Shown: piece after piece, positions 16,862-24,468 of the stretch
Layout of the letters: each line of letters opens with the position of its first letter
Numbering within the stretch: the stretch's first letter is position 1
Source: Clostridiales bacterium
GTDB taxonomy: Bacteria > Bacillota > Clostridia > Christensenellales > Aristaeellaceae
DNA length: 37,287 bases
Assembly (NCBI GenBank): GCA_004556395.1
Contig: SFHK01000014.1
Location: 1-37,287, forward strand
Direction of reading: 5' to 3'
The notes under the pieces: generated by a model
The model's input: the letters and a program-made list of their open reading frames with translations, nothing else
What the model was told of the DNA's origin: nothing
Database searches by the model: none
Translations under genes and position numbers: made by a program

Positions 16862-16902
16862 ATAATGGGGAAGTTGCGCGGTTACGGCGGGGAGGAAGAG
16901 GA

Positions 16903-17997
16903 ATGCGAACGAAGGTGGCCATGATCGGCGTGGGCTGCATCAGCGGCATTTATCTGGAAAACATTTTCACGCGCTATCCGGAGATTGAGCTGGTGGGCGT
17001 ATGCGATCTGATTCGCGCGCGCGCCGAGGCGGCGAAGGAGAAGTATCCGTCGCTGTTAATTTACGAGACGATGGAGGACGCGCTGCGCGATCCGCAGGTA
17101 GAGGTTATTTTGAACCTCACCCGTCCGGCGGAGCATTTTGAGGTATCGCGCGCCGCGCTGGCGGCGGGCAGGCACGTATATTCCGAGAAGCCGCTGGCGG
17201 CCACGGCGGAGCTGGGTCGGCAGCTGGTGGCGCTGGCGGAGAAGAACGGGCTGTATCTGGGCGGCGCGCCGGACACGTTTCTGGGCGCGGGCTTTCAGAC
17301 GGCGCGAAAGCTGATCGACGCGGGCGCGATCGGCACGGTGGTGGGCGCGTCGGCGCACATGATCGGGCACGGCCCGGAGTCGTGGCATCCCGACCCTGAA
17401 TTCTTCTATCAATTCGGCGGCGGCCCGATGATGGACATGGGGCCGTATTACATCACGGCGCTGGTCAATCTGATGGGGCGCGTGACGGAGACGGTTTCGA
17501 TGGCGAAGGCGTCGTTCCCGACGCGCACGATCACGGCGAAGGAGCGCTTCGGCGAGACGATTCAGGTGGACGTGAATACCTATGTGGACGGCCTGATGCG
17601 CTTTGAAAGCGGCGCGGCGGCGCGGATGTTCGCCACGTTCGACGCGTGGTATCCGCATGCCCCCGGCATGGAAATCTACGGCAGCGAGGGCACGCTCTTC
17701 GCGCCCGACCCCAACACCTTCGGCGGTGCGATTCGCATTTTCCGCAAGGATCGCACGGAGGAGGAGATTCCGCTTTCGTTCGGCTTTTCCACCAACAGCC
17801 GCGGGCTGGGGCTGTGGGACATGTGCGACGCGATTCGAAACCATCGCGCGCCGCGCGCCGGATATCTTCAGACGCTGCACGTGCTGGACGTGATGACGGC
17901 TCTGGCCGCGGGCGGCGCGCACACGATCACATCGCCCTTCCGCCGGCAGCCGCCGCTTCGGGAGGACGCGGAAAACACGGGGAGGATTGACGTATGA
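16903..17997 (+). CDS. Gfo/Idh/MocA family oxidoreductase
   Basis: A 364-residue NAD(P)-dependent oxidoreductase. The N-terminal Rossmann fold has VAMIGVGCISG, and the substrate-side domain has the family EKP motif in HVYSEKPLA (about residue 94). GGGPMMDMGPYYITALVNLMG carries the usual D-x-x-x-Y/H catalytic region, with tyrosine where many members have histidine. A GGAGG-type site precedes the ATG. The end overlaps pepT by ATGA. It is divergent from the isomerase/oxidoreductase fusion, suggesting a shared sugar or polyol pathway; the substrate is not evident. Confidence 0.9.
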   Translation: MRTKVAMIGVGCISGIYLENIFTRYPEIELVGVCDLIRARAEAAKEKYPSLLIYETMEDALRDPQVEVILNLTRPAEHFEVSRAALAAGRHVYSEKPLAATAELGRQLVALAEKNGLYLGGAPDTFLGAGFQTARKLIDAGAIGTVVGASAHMIGHGPESWHPDPEFFYQFGGGPMMDMGPYYITALVNLMGRVTETVSMAKASFPTRTITAKERFGETIQVDVNTYVDGLMRFESGAAARMFATFDAWYPHAPGMEIYGSEGTLFAPDPNTFGGAIRIFRKDRTEEEIPLSFGFSTNSRGLGLWDMCDAIRNHRAPRAGYLQTLHVLDVMTALAAGGAHTITSPFRRQPPLREDAENTGRIDV

Positions 17998-19199
17998 CGC
18001 TGATTGAACGGTTCCTGAAGTATGTAAACATTCCCTCGGCCTCGAACGCCGGGAGCGATACCATTCCCTCCACGCCGGAGCAGCTGGCGCTGGCGAAGGT
18101 GCTGGCGGACGATCTGCTGGCAATCGGCGTGAAGGACGCGCGCGTGGACGAGTTCGGCTATGTGTACGGCTCCATTCCCGCCAACTGCGAGGGCCAGCCG
18201 TCCATCGGGCTGATCGCGCATCTGGACGTGGTGGACGACGTGCCCTGCGCGCCGATGAACGCCCGCGTCGTGAAGAATTACGACGGCGGCGCAATCGAGC
18301 TGGGGCACGGCTACACGCTCGATCCCGCCGAGTTCGGGCGGCTGAAGGCGCTGGTGGGCAAGGATCTGATCGTCACCGACGGAAGCACCATTCTGGGCGC
18401 GGACGACAAGGCCGGCGTGGCGGAAATTATCGAATTGGCGCACAGGCTTCTGACGCACCCTGAGATCAGGCACGGCGACGTGAAAATCGCCTTCACGCCC
18501 GACGAGGAAATCGGCGGCGGCGCGGAGAAGCTGGACATTAAGGCCTTCGGCGCGGACTTCGCCTACACCGTGGACGGCGGCGAGCTGGGCGGGCTGGAAT
18601 ACGAAAACTTCAACGCCGCCGGCGCGCGCGTGGACTTCCACGGCGTGAACATTCATCCTGGCAGCGCCAAGGACAGGATGAAGAACGCCGCGCTGATCGC
18701 CGTGGAGTTCGCTTCTCTCCTGCCCGCGGCGGAAACGCCCGCGCACACCGAGAATTACGAGGGCTTCTATCACCTGAACCACATCGAGGGCGCGGAGGAG
18801 TCGGCTTCCGTTTCCTACATCATCCGCGACCACGACCGCGCGAGGTTCGAGGCGCGCAAGAAGCAGTTCGCCGCGTGCGTCGACTTCATCAACGCCCGCT
18901 ACGGCGAAGGCACGGCGGCGCTTGCGATGAAGGACAGCTATTACAACATGCGCGAAATCATGGAAAAGCACATGGACGTCGTGAACCGCGCGCTGGACGC
19001 CTTCCGCGCCTGCGGCGTGGAGCCGTTCGTCGTGCCCATTCGCGGCGGCACGGACGGCGCGCGCCTGTCGTGGCGCGGTTTGCCCTGCCCCAACCTGCCC
19101 ACCGGCGGCATGAACGGCCACGGCCGTCATGAGTGCGCCTGCGTGCAGGAAATGGAAGCGATGGTCGACGTGCTCACCGAGATCGTCCGGGCGAAGTAA
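17994..19199 (+). CDS. pepT: Peptidase T-like M20 tripeptidase
   Basis: A 401-residue M20 metallopeptidase of the peptidase T type, which removes N-terminal residues from tripeptides in the cytoplasm. Zinc ligands and catalytic residues are in place: HLDV (H76, D78), LGADDKAG (D137), TPDEEIGGG (E171, E172), and YTVDGGELGG (D194), with the last ligand in the NGHGRHECA region, where other PepT proteins read N-F-H-G-R-Y-E. IRGGTDGARLS is also a PepT hallmark. The ATG overlaps the stop of the preceding oxidoreductase (ATGA), so it is translationally coupled to a gene of apparently unrelated function. A terminator follows. Confidence 0.92.
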   Translation: MTLIERFLKYVNIPSASNAGSDTIPSTPEQLALAKVLADDLLAIGVKDARVDEFGYVYGSIPANCEGQPSIGLIAHLDVVDDVPCAPMNARVVKNYDGGAIELGHGYTLDPAEFGRLKALVGKDLIVTDGSTILGADDKAGVAEIIELAHRLLTHPEIRHGDVKIAFTPDEEIGGGAEKLDIKAFGADFAYTVDGGELGGLEYENFNAAGARVDFHGVNIHPGSAKDRMKNAALIAVEFASLLPAAETPAHTENYEGFYHLNHIEGAEESASVSYIIRDHDRARFEARKKQFAACVDFINARYGEGTAALAMKDSYYNMREIMEKHMDVVNRALDAFRACGVEPFVVPIRGGTDGARLSWRGLPCPNLPTGGMNGHGRHECACVQEMEAMVDVLTEIVRAK

Positions 19200-19220
19200 G
19201 CGGCATACAGAAAACAGAAG

Positions 19221-19258
19221 GCGCTGGGGCGGATTTTTCTCCGCTTCAGCCCTTTTTT
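19221..19258 (+). terminator. Rho-independent terminator after pepT
   Basis: GCTGGGGCGGA (19223-19233) pairs along 11 bp, with two G-T pairs, to TCCGCTTCAGC (19240-19250). A run of six Ts follows. Confidence 0.88.
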
Positions 19259-19323
19259 GAGGGCGTACCCCTCAGATTTCAACGGAATGTCACAATGTTG
19301 GCGCAGATATGGGCCGGGAGCTG

Positions 19324-19332
19324 TGCTATAAT
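19324..19332 (+). promoter_or_regulatory. Extended -10 promoter of the zinc-ribbon/DnaJ operon
   Basis: TGCTATAAT at 19324-19332 is a consensus extended -10 box (TGn plus TATAAT). No good -35 lies 16-18 bp upstream; the nearest candidate, TTGGCG at 19298, is too far. The perfect AGGAGG ribosome binding site follows at 19352. Confidence 0.65.
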
Positions 19333-19363
19333 AAAGGAAAGCTCATCGATCAGGAGGTTCCTT

Positions 19364-19768
19364 ATGGGAAGATTTCAGGCTGCGCTGTATCGCTTTTTCT
19401 CCGGCCGCCGCGGGCCGGATCAGCTGGGCACGGCGGTCATCATTGCCGCGCTCGTTCTGAGCGTGCTCGCGTCCATTCTGGGATGGAGTCTGCTCAGTCT
19501 GCTCTCGCTCGTGATATGGGCGTGGGCGCTGTACCGCATGCTGTCGCGCAACATTCCCGCGCGCGAAAAGGAAAACGCGTGGTTTCTGAAGTGGTATTCC
19601 CCGCTCGTCGCGCAGGCGCGGCAGGCGCACACCCGCTTTAAGAACCGCAAGGTGTATCTGTACTACCGCTGCCCGCAGTGCAGGGCGTGGCTGCGCCTGC
19701 CCCGCAACATCGGCGAAAAGACGGTCACCTGCGGAAAGTGCGGCGCGACGTTTAAGAAGAAGGCGTAG
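19364..19768 (+). CDS. Zinc-ribbon membrane protein
   Basis: A 134-residue protein. Two hydrophobic segments lie at about residues 22-40 and 42-55 (TAVIIAALVLSVLASILGW, LLSLLSLVIWAWALY). A cytoplasmic linker follows, then a C-terminal zinc ribbon with paired C-P-Q-C and C-G-K-C motifs. I chose the ATG at 19364 because of a perfect AGGAGG site 6 nt upstream and the extended -10 promoter; the open frame reaches further upstream only through noncoding DNA. It is the first gene of an operon with a DUF5685 protein and a J-domain protein. This trio recurs in Clostridia; a role as a membrane-anchored, metal-binding partner of the J-domain protein is inference. Confidence 0.8.
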   Translation: MGRFQAALYRFFSGRRGPDQLGTAVIIAALVLSVLASILGWSLLSLLSLVIWAWALYRMLSRNIPAREKENAWFLKWYSPLVAQARQAHTRFKNRKVYLYYRCPQCRAWLRLPRNIGEKTVTCGKCGATFKKKA

Positions 19769-19777
19769 GATTTTTCC

Positions 19778-20647
19778 ATGTTCGGCTATGTCATGATCAA
19801 CCCCGACACGCTGACCGACGCGGAGAAGCGGCGCTTCCGCGAGGTCTACTGCGGCGTGTGCGCGTCGCTTCGGGAGCGCGGCGGCCGCCGGGGGCAGATT
19901 ACGCTCAGCTACGACGCGGCGTTTCTGGCGCTGGTGCTCAACGCGCTGTATGAGCCGGAGGAGCAGAAGGGCAGCACGCTGTGCGCCACGCATCCCACCC
20001 GCCGGCAGCATTTCTCCAAAAGCCCCATGACGCTGTACGCCGCGGACGTGAACCTGCTTCTGTTCTACGAGCGCATGCTCGACAACTGGAAGGATGACCG
20101 CAGTCACGTATCGCTGGCGCTGTCCCGCTTTTATCGCAGGCGCTATCAGGAGGCCGCGGCGCGGCATCCCGCGCAGGCACAGGCGATTCGAAAGGAGCTC
20201 CAGGCGCTGTCCGAGGTGGAAAAGGCGCGCCTGACCGATCTGGACGCCGCCGCGGGCTGCTTCGGCCGGCTGCTGGGCGCGGCGTTCGCGCCGTATGACG
20301 ACGAATGGAAGCCGGGGCTCACGCGCATGGGCGGCGCGCTGGGACGGTTCATCTATCTGATCGACGCGTGGGACGACGCGGCGAAGGACGAGCGTCACGG
20401 CAGCTACAACCCGCTTCTCCCGCTTCGGCGCGAGCCGGACTATGAGGAGCGCGTGTATCAGATTCTCACGATGGAAATCGCCGAATGCGCGATGGAGTTT
20501 GAAAAGCTGCCCATCGTGCAGGACGCGGGCATCATTCGCAACGTGCTCTATTCCGGCGTGTGGACGGTGTACAGCCGCAGGCGCGAGGCCGCGGAAAAGA
20601 AGAGAAAGGCCGCGTCGGACGGCAGCTCGCCCACCGACGCGCAATAG
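19778..20647 (+). CDS. DUF5685 family protein
   Basis: A 289-residue protein. The start, MFGYVMINPDTL followed by YCGVCASLRE (a C-x-x-C pair near residues 26-29), the TLSYDAAFLALVLNALY helix and the later GRFIYLIDAWDDAAKDERHGSYNPLL match DUF5685. The ending is basic and low in complexity. The conserved D-x-x-D-D in the LIDAWDDAAKD helix recalls isoprenoid-synthase-like all-helical proteins, but no activity is shown. It lies 9 nt after the zinc-ribbon gene and 18 nt before the J-domain gene. Function unknown. Confidence 0.8.
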   Translation: MFGYVMINPDTLTDAEKRRFREVYCGVCASLRERGGRRGQITLSYDAAFLALVLNALYEPEEQKGSTLCATHPTRRQHFSKSPMTLYAADVNLLLFYERMLDNWKDDRSHVSLALSRFYRRRYQEAAARHPAQAQAIRKELQALSEVEKARLTDLDAAAGCFGRLLGAAFAPYDDEWKPGLTRMGGALGRFIYLIDAWDDAAKDERHGSYNPLLPLRREPDYEERVYQILTMEIAECAMEFEKLPIVQDAGIIRNVLYSGVWTVYSRRREAAEKKRKAASDGSSPTDAQ

Positions 20648-20665
20648 ACAGGAAAGGACAACCGC

Positions 20666-21385
20666 ATGGTGCAGGATCCCTATCAGGTGCTCGGCGTTCC
20701 TTCCACCGCCTCGGCCGATGAGGTCAAGGCGGCGTATCGTCGTCTCGCCAAGAAATATCACCCGGACGTGAATCATGGATCCCCCGAGGCCGAGCAGAAG
20801 ATGAAGGAAATCAACGAGGCCTACGACATGATCGTCAACCATAAATATAATCCCGGCGGCGCGGGACAGGGCGGCTATGGCCAGAGCGGCTACGGCCAGT
20901 CCTACGGCGGCCAGCGCTACGAGCGCCCCTATGCCGACCCGTTCGAGGGCTTCGGCGGCTTCTGGGGCTTCGGCGGCGCGGACAGCGGCGAGAGGCGCAC
21001 CTACGGCGCGGAGGCGAACGAGTCCGCCGACATGCGCGCCGTGCGCAACTATCTGAACGGCGGCTACTACCGCGAGGCGCTCGACCTGCTCGCCCGCTGC
21101 ACCGTGCGCGGGCCGCGCTGGTGCTATTATTGCGCCGTGGCGAACGAGGGCGTGGGCAGCCGCATCAACGCGCTGAACTACGCGCAGCAGGCCGTGCGCA
21201 TGGACCCGAACAACGCCGAATACCGCGAGCTTTTGAACCGGCTGCAATACGCCGGCGGCGCGTATCAGAACTATGGCCGCAACTTCAGCATGCCGCGCGG
21301 CAATCTCTACAGCGTGTGCATGGGGCTGTGCCTGCTGAACCTGTTCTGCGGCACCTGTACCGGCGGAAGGTTCTTCTGCTGCTAA
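20666..21385 (+). CDS. J-domain protein with TPR-like region and Cys-rich tail
   Basis: A 239-residue protein. The N-terminal J domain (residues 4-60) carries the HPD motif at 32-34, which stimulates Hsp70/DnaK ATPase. A Gly/Tyr/Gln-rich linker follows (about 65-100), then a helical repeat-like region (VRNYLNGGYYREALDLLARC through NALNYAQQAVRMDPNNAEYRELLNRL), and a hydrophobic, cysteine-rich tail ending GRFFCC. It lacks the zinc-finger and substrate domains of DnaJ, so it is a specialised co-chaperone and not dnaJ itself. The DUF5685 gene upstream is its usual clostridial companion. An AAAGGA site precedes the ATG. Confidence 0.88.
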   Translation: MVQDPYQVLGVPSTASADEVKAAYRRLAKKYHPDVNHGSPEAEQKMKEINEAYDMIVNHKYNPGGAGQGGYGQSGYGQSYGGQRYERPYADPFEGFGGFWGFGGADSGERRTYGAEANESADMRAVRNYLNGGYYREALDLLARCTVRGPRWCYYCAVANEGVGSRINALNYAQQAVRMDPNNAEYRELLNRLQYAGGAYQNYGRNFSMPRGNLYSVCMGLCLLNLFCGTCTGGRFFCC

Positions 21386-21464
21386 GGCGCCACCGCACAA
21401 TTCGGCGGCGCGTCGGGCGATGTCTTTTCCGCCATTTGCGGCACGAAAAAGGGAGATTCTGTGG

Positions 21465-22583
21465 ATGTTTATCTGGATTCTGATGCTCTGCGTGATCTTC
21501 GCGATCTGCGCGGGCGCGGCCTTATATCTGATGGCGCGCGTCCGGCGGCTGAGCTGTCTGAAAAATAAAAAGAAAACATGGGCGCGGCTGATCAGCGCGG
21601 CGGTGGTGCTGCTTCCGGCGGTCGCGCTCAGCTTCCTGTGGTCGCCGCTGAACATGGTGGTGTGCGTTTTGCATCTGGCGCTGTTCCTGCTGCTGGCGGA
21701 CGGAATTTCCGCGCTGGCGCGCAGGCTTCGCCGCAGGGATTTTCGGCGCGACTGGGCGGGGCTGGCGGCGCTGCTTTTGTGCGCAGCGTGGCTGACCTCC
21801 GGCTGGGTGAACGCCAACCACGTGTGGCGCACACAGTATACCATCGAGACGGACAAGCCCGTCGGAAGCCTGCGCGTCGCGCTGCTTTCCGATTCACACA
21901 TGGGCACGACCTTCCACGCGGACGGCTTCGCCGGGCGCCTCGCGGACGTTCAGGCGCAGGAGCCGGACGTGGCGGTGTTCGTCGGCGACTTCACAGACGA
22001 AAGCACGACCCGCGAGGACATGGTCGCCGCCGCCAAGGCGCTGGGAGCGCTGAAAACGCCCTGCGGCGTGTACTTCGTGTTCGGCAACCACGACAAGAAC
22101 AACTACGAGGGCGAAGGCCGCGCCTACACCGGCGAAGAGCTGGCTGCGGAGCTCACGAAAAACGGCGTAGTCGTGCTGGAGGACGAAATCGTGCCCATCA
22201 GAGGCGGCTTCTGCCTGATCGGCAGGCAGGACGCGTCGGAGGAAACGGAAAACCGGGGCGGCCGCGCGTCGATGGCTGAGCTCACGCGGAATCTGGACGA
22301 AAGCTGGTTCTCCATCGTGCTGGATCATCAGCCGCGCGACTACGCGAATCAGGCCGCGTCCGGCGTGGATCTGGTGCTGTCCGGCCATACCCACGGCGGG
22401 CAGATGATACCGCTCGTGCAGCTCATCCGCTGGTTCCACCTCGGCGATGATAACGTCTACGGCCTTCAGCGCCGCGGAAACACCGACTTCATCGTCTCCT
22501 CCGGCATCTCCGACTGGGAACTGCTGTTCAAAACCGGCTGCCGGTCGGAATACGTGATCATCGATATTCAGGGGAAGAACTGA
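21465..22583 (+). CDS. Membrane-anchored metallophosphoesterase (YkuE/YaeI-like)
   Basis: A 372-residue protein. Three or four hydrophobic helices fill residues 1-120, followed by a calcineurin-like phosphoesterase domain with the metal-binding motifs LLSDSHMG (D143, H145), VGDFTDE (D175), FGNHDKN (N208, H209), VLDHQP and SGHTHGGQ. Relatives such as YaeI and YkuE hydrolyse phosphodiester lipids or related substrates at the membrane. The ATG at 21465 follows AGGGAGA with normal spacing; an in-frame ATG at 21420 lacks a site. It lies 79 nt after the J-domain gene. A bidirectional terminator follows. Confidence 0.9.
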   Translation: MFIWILMLCVIFAICAGAALYLMARVRRLSCLKNKKKTWARLISAAVVLLPAVALSFLWSPLNMVVCVLHLALFLLLADGISALARRLRRRDFRRDWAGLAALLLCAAWLTSGWVNANHVWRTQYTIETDKPVGSLRVALLSDSHMGTTFHADGFAGRLADVQAQEPDVAVFVGDFTDESTTREDMVAAAKALGALKTPCGVYFVFGNHDKNNYEGEGRAYTGEELAAELTKNGVVVLEDEIVPIRGGFCLIGRQDASEETENRGGRASMAELTRNLDESWFSIVLDHQPRDYANQAASGVDLVLSGHTHGGQMIPLVQLIRWFHLGDDNVYGLQRRGNTDFIVSSGISDWELLFKTGCRSEYVIIDIQGKN

Positions 22584-22597
22584 AGCCGCTTCCCACA

Positions 22598-22655
22598 AAA
22601 GCAGACGCTTTCGAACGCCATGGACGGCTCCATGACACCCGGAAGCGTCTGTTTT
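22598..22655. terminator. Bidirectional terminator between convergent genes
   Basis: CAGACGCTTTCG (22602-22613) and CGGAAGCGTCTG (22640-22651) form a stem with A runs on the left and T runs on the right. The loop contains a second perfect 6-bp hairpin, CATGGA and TCCATG (22618-22633). It serves the metallophosphoesterase (plus) and ygjP (minus). Confidence 0.85.
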
Positions 22656-22679
22656 ATGTCTCCGCGATGGAAAGAACCT

Positions 22680-23399
22680 TCATTCGACCGGCGCGGGCGG
22701 GAAGGTCAGTTCCTTTCCGTGCGTGTGCAGCCATTTCTTCCACGCTTCGTATTCGGGCATGCGGGCGCGAACCTCCGCCCAGAAGCGCGGGGAATGGTTG
22801 AAGTCCTTCAGGTGGCACAGCTCATGGATGACCACGTAGGTCAGCGCTTCGGGCGGGGCGAGGATGAGCTTCCAGTTGAAGTTCAGGTTGCCGCGGCTGG
22901 AGCAGCTGCCCCAGCGGGTGCGCTGCTCGCGGATGGCGACGCGGCCATAGGGTCTGCCCACGGTCGGCGCCCAGCGCTCCAGCTCCTCGCGGATGCGTTC
23001 GAGCGCCCTGCGGATGAGGAAGCGGCGAAGCTGTTCTAATTGTTCCGCTTCGCTGTCAAATGTGGTCGTCATGCGGATGACGCCGTTTTTCAGCGCCGCC
23101 CGATTGGCCGCGCCGCGCACGATTTCCACGGGCACGCGCCGCCCCTCCAGCAGAATGCCCTTGGCAGGATCGAACGCCGCGCGCGCCGGGGTCTCACCCT
23201 CGATGCGCCGGTGCATCTCGTCAATCCATTCAATCCGCGCCCGAACCAGCCGGTCGGCTTCCCGCAGCGGCAATCCCGCAGGCGCGTACAGCCGAATCCT
23301 TCCCTCCGGCAGCGCCTGCAGAAGCAGATTCGTGCGTGCAGAGGACGAAATAAGCGTATATTCCACGACTCGACCGCCGATTTTCACGGTTCGTTTCAT
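22680..23399 (-). CDS. YgjP-like (DUF45) zinc metallopeptidase-fold protein
   Basis: A 239-residue M48/SprT-like protein of the YgjP (DUF45) family. The C-terminal metal site is clear: HELCH at 192-196 with H202 in KDFNHSPRFW, preceded by RTRWGSCSSRGNLNFNWKLILAP, the family signature. These proteins look like small zinc-dependent proteases or hydrolases and are often linked to restriction-modification loci; no such locus is here. I placed the start at the ATG at 23399 (MKRTVKIGGR), the first residue of the family fold. The frame is open a further 325 codons upstream, but through tandem repeats. The ATG overlaps the stop of a repeat-encoded frame by ATGA. Two further copies of its first codons lie upstream. 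Confidence 0.9.
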   Translation of the reverse strand: MKRTVKIGGRVVEYTLISSSARTNLLLQALPEGRIRLYAPAGLPLREADRLVRARIEWIDEMHRRIEGETPARAAFDPAKGILLEGRRVPVEIVRGAANRAALKNGVIRMTTTFDSEAEQLEQLRRFLIRRALERIREELERWAPTVGRPYGRVAIREQRTRWGSCSSRGNLNFNWKLILAPPEALTYVVIHELCHLKDFNHSPRFWAEVRARMPEYEAWKKWLHTHGKELTFPPAPVE

Positions 23400-24115
23400 C
23401 CGGCGCACGCTCCCTTCGTCCCGCTGACGGCTCCCGCGCATTCGCGCGTTCGCCGTTCGGGTGTCGCGGGCACATACGGCAGATACGCGACTTCCGGCAG
23501 CGATTGCGTGGGCGGACGTGTCCGCGCGGAGAATGAGGATAACGGGCTGACGGCTTCCGCGCGTTGCGCGTTTGCCGGTCGGTTGCCGCGGGCACATATG
23601 GCAGACGCGTGACTCCCGGCAATGCTCGTTGGAACGGGCTTGTCTACGCGGAAAGTGAGAACAACATGCCGACGGCGCGCGCATTCGCGCGTTCGCCGTT
23701 CGGGTGTCGCGGGCGCATACGGCAGATACGCGACTTCCGGCAGCGATTGCGTGGGCGGACGTGTCCGCGCGGAGAATGGGAAGGACGCGCTGACGTCTTC
23801 CGCGCGTTGCGCGTTCTCCGGTCGGTTGCCGCAGGCGCATACGGCAGACGAGTGACTCCCGGCAATGCTCGTTGGAACGGGCTTGTCCACGCGGAAAGCG
23901 AGAACAACATGCCGACGGCGCGCGCATTCGCGCGGTTGCCGTTCGGATATTGCGGACGCGCAGGAATGTCGTTCGCGAATTGACAGGTTGCTTTCCCACA
24001 GCGGCAGTTTCGCGGGCGCATACAGCCGTCGTACGTACTGCGGCGCGGGATGCGAGGGGGCGCGGAATGGGACGGAATCCGCGTGGCGGAAGCCGATTTT
24101 CACGATGCGTTTCAT
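23396..24115 (-). pseudogene. ygjP 5'-fragment duplicate running into tandem repeats (239 codons)
   Basis: This frame begins MKRIVKIGF, nearly matching the YgjP start, and continues to RLYAPAKLPLWES, matching YgjP RLYAPAGLPLREA (residues 36-48). After about 60 codons it enters the tandem repeats and ends by ATGA overlap with the true ygjP. The repeat part encodes two in-frame copies of an 81-residue unit rich in Arg, Ala, Ser and Pro. The other frames here are also open, so openness is weak evidence of coding. It is most simply a decayed partial duplicate of ygjP, but its start, ribosome-binding-like AGGGAG and stop-start coupling are intact, so translation is possible. Confidence 0.5.
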
Positions 24116-24465
24116 CCGGCGCACGCTCCCTTCGTCCCGCTGACGGCTCCCGCGCGTTCGCGCGTTTGCCGTTCGGGTGTCGCGGGCGCATACGGCAGAT
24201 ACGCGACTTCCGGCAGCGATTGCGTGGGTGGGCTTGTCCGCGCGGAGAACGGGAAAGACGCGCCGACGGCTCTCGCGCGTTCGCGCGTTTGTCGGTCGAG
24301 TACCGCGGGTGCGCGGGAATGTTGTTCGCGAATGGAGCGGTCGCCATCCCACAGCGGCAGTTTTGCGGGCGCATACAGCCCCCGCGCGTACTGCGGCGCG
24401 GGATGCGAGGGGGCGCGGAATGGGACGGAATCCGCGTGGCGGAAGCCGATTTTCACGATGCGTTT
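23400..24465. repeat. GC-rich tandem repeat array between mreB-like and ygjP
   Basis: About 1.07 kb of related units, about 121 bp apart. Type A units (with GCAGATACGCGACTTCCGGC) begin near 23465, 23708 and 24181. Type B units (with GACTCCCGGCAATGCTCGTT) begin near 23587 and 23830. Type C units, carrying the ygjP-like start, begin near 23951 and 24304. A and B alternate, giving an exact 243-bp higher-order period. A larger duplication of 353 bp separates the two ygjP-like starts (24468 and 24115), and the roughly 80 bp upstream of each on the plus strand are identical. Units contain small palindromes such as GCGGACGTGTCCGC and CGCGCGCATTCGCGCG. No known element type fits. Confidence 0.85.
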
Positions 24466-24468
24466 CAT
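24112..24468 (-). pseudogene. ygjP 5'-fragment duplicate with one repeat unit (118 codons)
   Basis: The ATG at 24468 overlaps the mreB-like stop (TGATG). The frame reads MKRIVKIGF, reaches LYAPAKLPLWDGD (again YgjP-like), continues through one type A repeat and stops at 24112 in an ATGA overlap with the next duplicate. Its end (SGTKGACAG) is the same as that of the 239-codon frame. It is the shorter version of the same structure. It could be a translated leader peptide or simply debris of duplication. Confidence 0.5.

Noticed and set aside
19343..21907. An 854-codon minus-strand frame
   Set aside because: It lies opposite four plus-strand genes with clear motifs and ribosome binding sites; its composition is typical of antisense GC-rich DNA.
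22680..24374. A single 564-codon YgjP with a long N-terminal extension
   Set aside because: The extra codons are translated tandem repeats, other frames are equally open, and the family fold starts at the methionine coded at 23399 with ATGA coupling.
23400..24465. CRISPR array or diversity-generating retroelement
   Set aside because: Units are about 121 bp with no short repeat/unique spacer pattern, no cas genes and no reverse transcriptase; differences between units are not limited to adenines.
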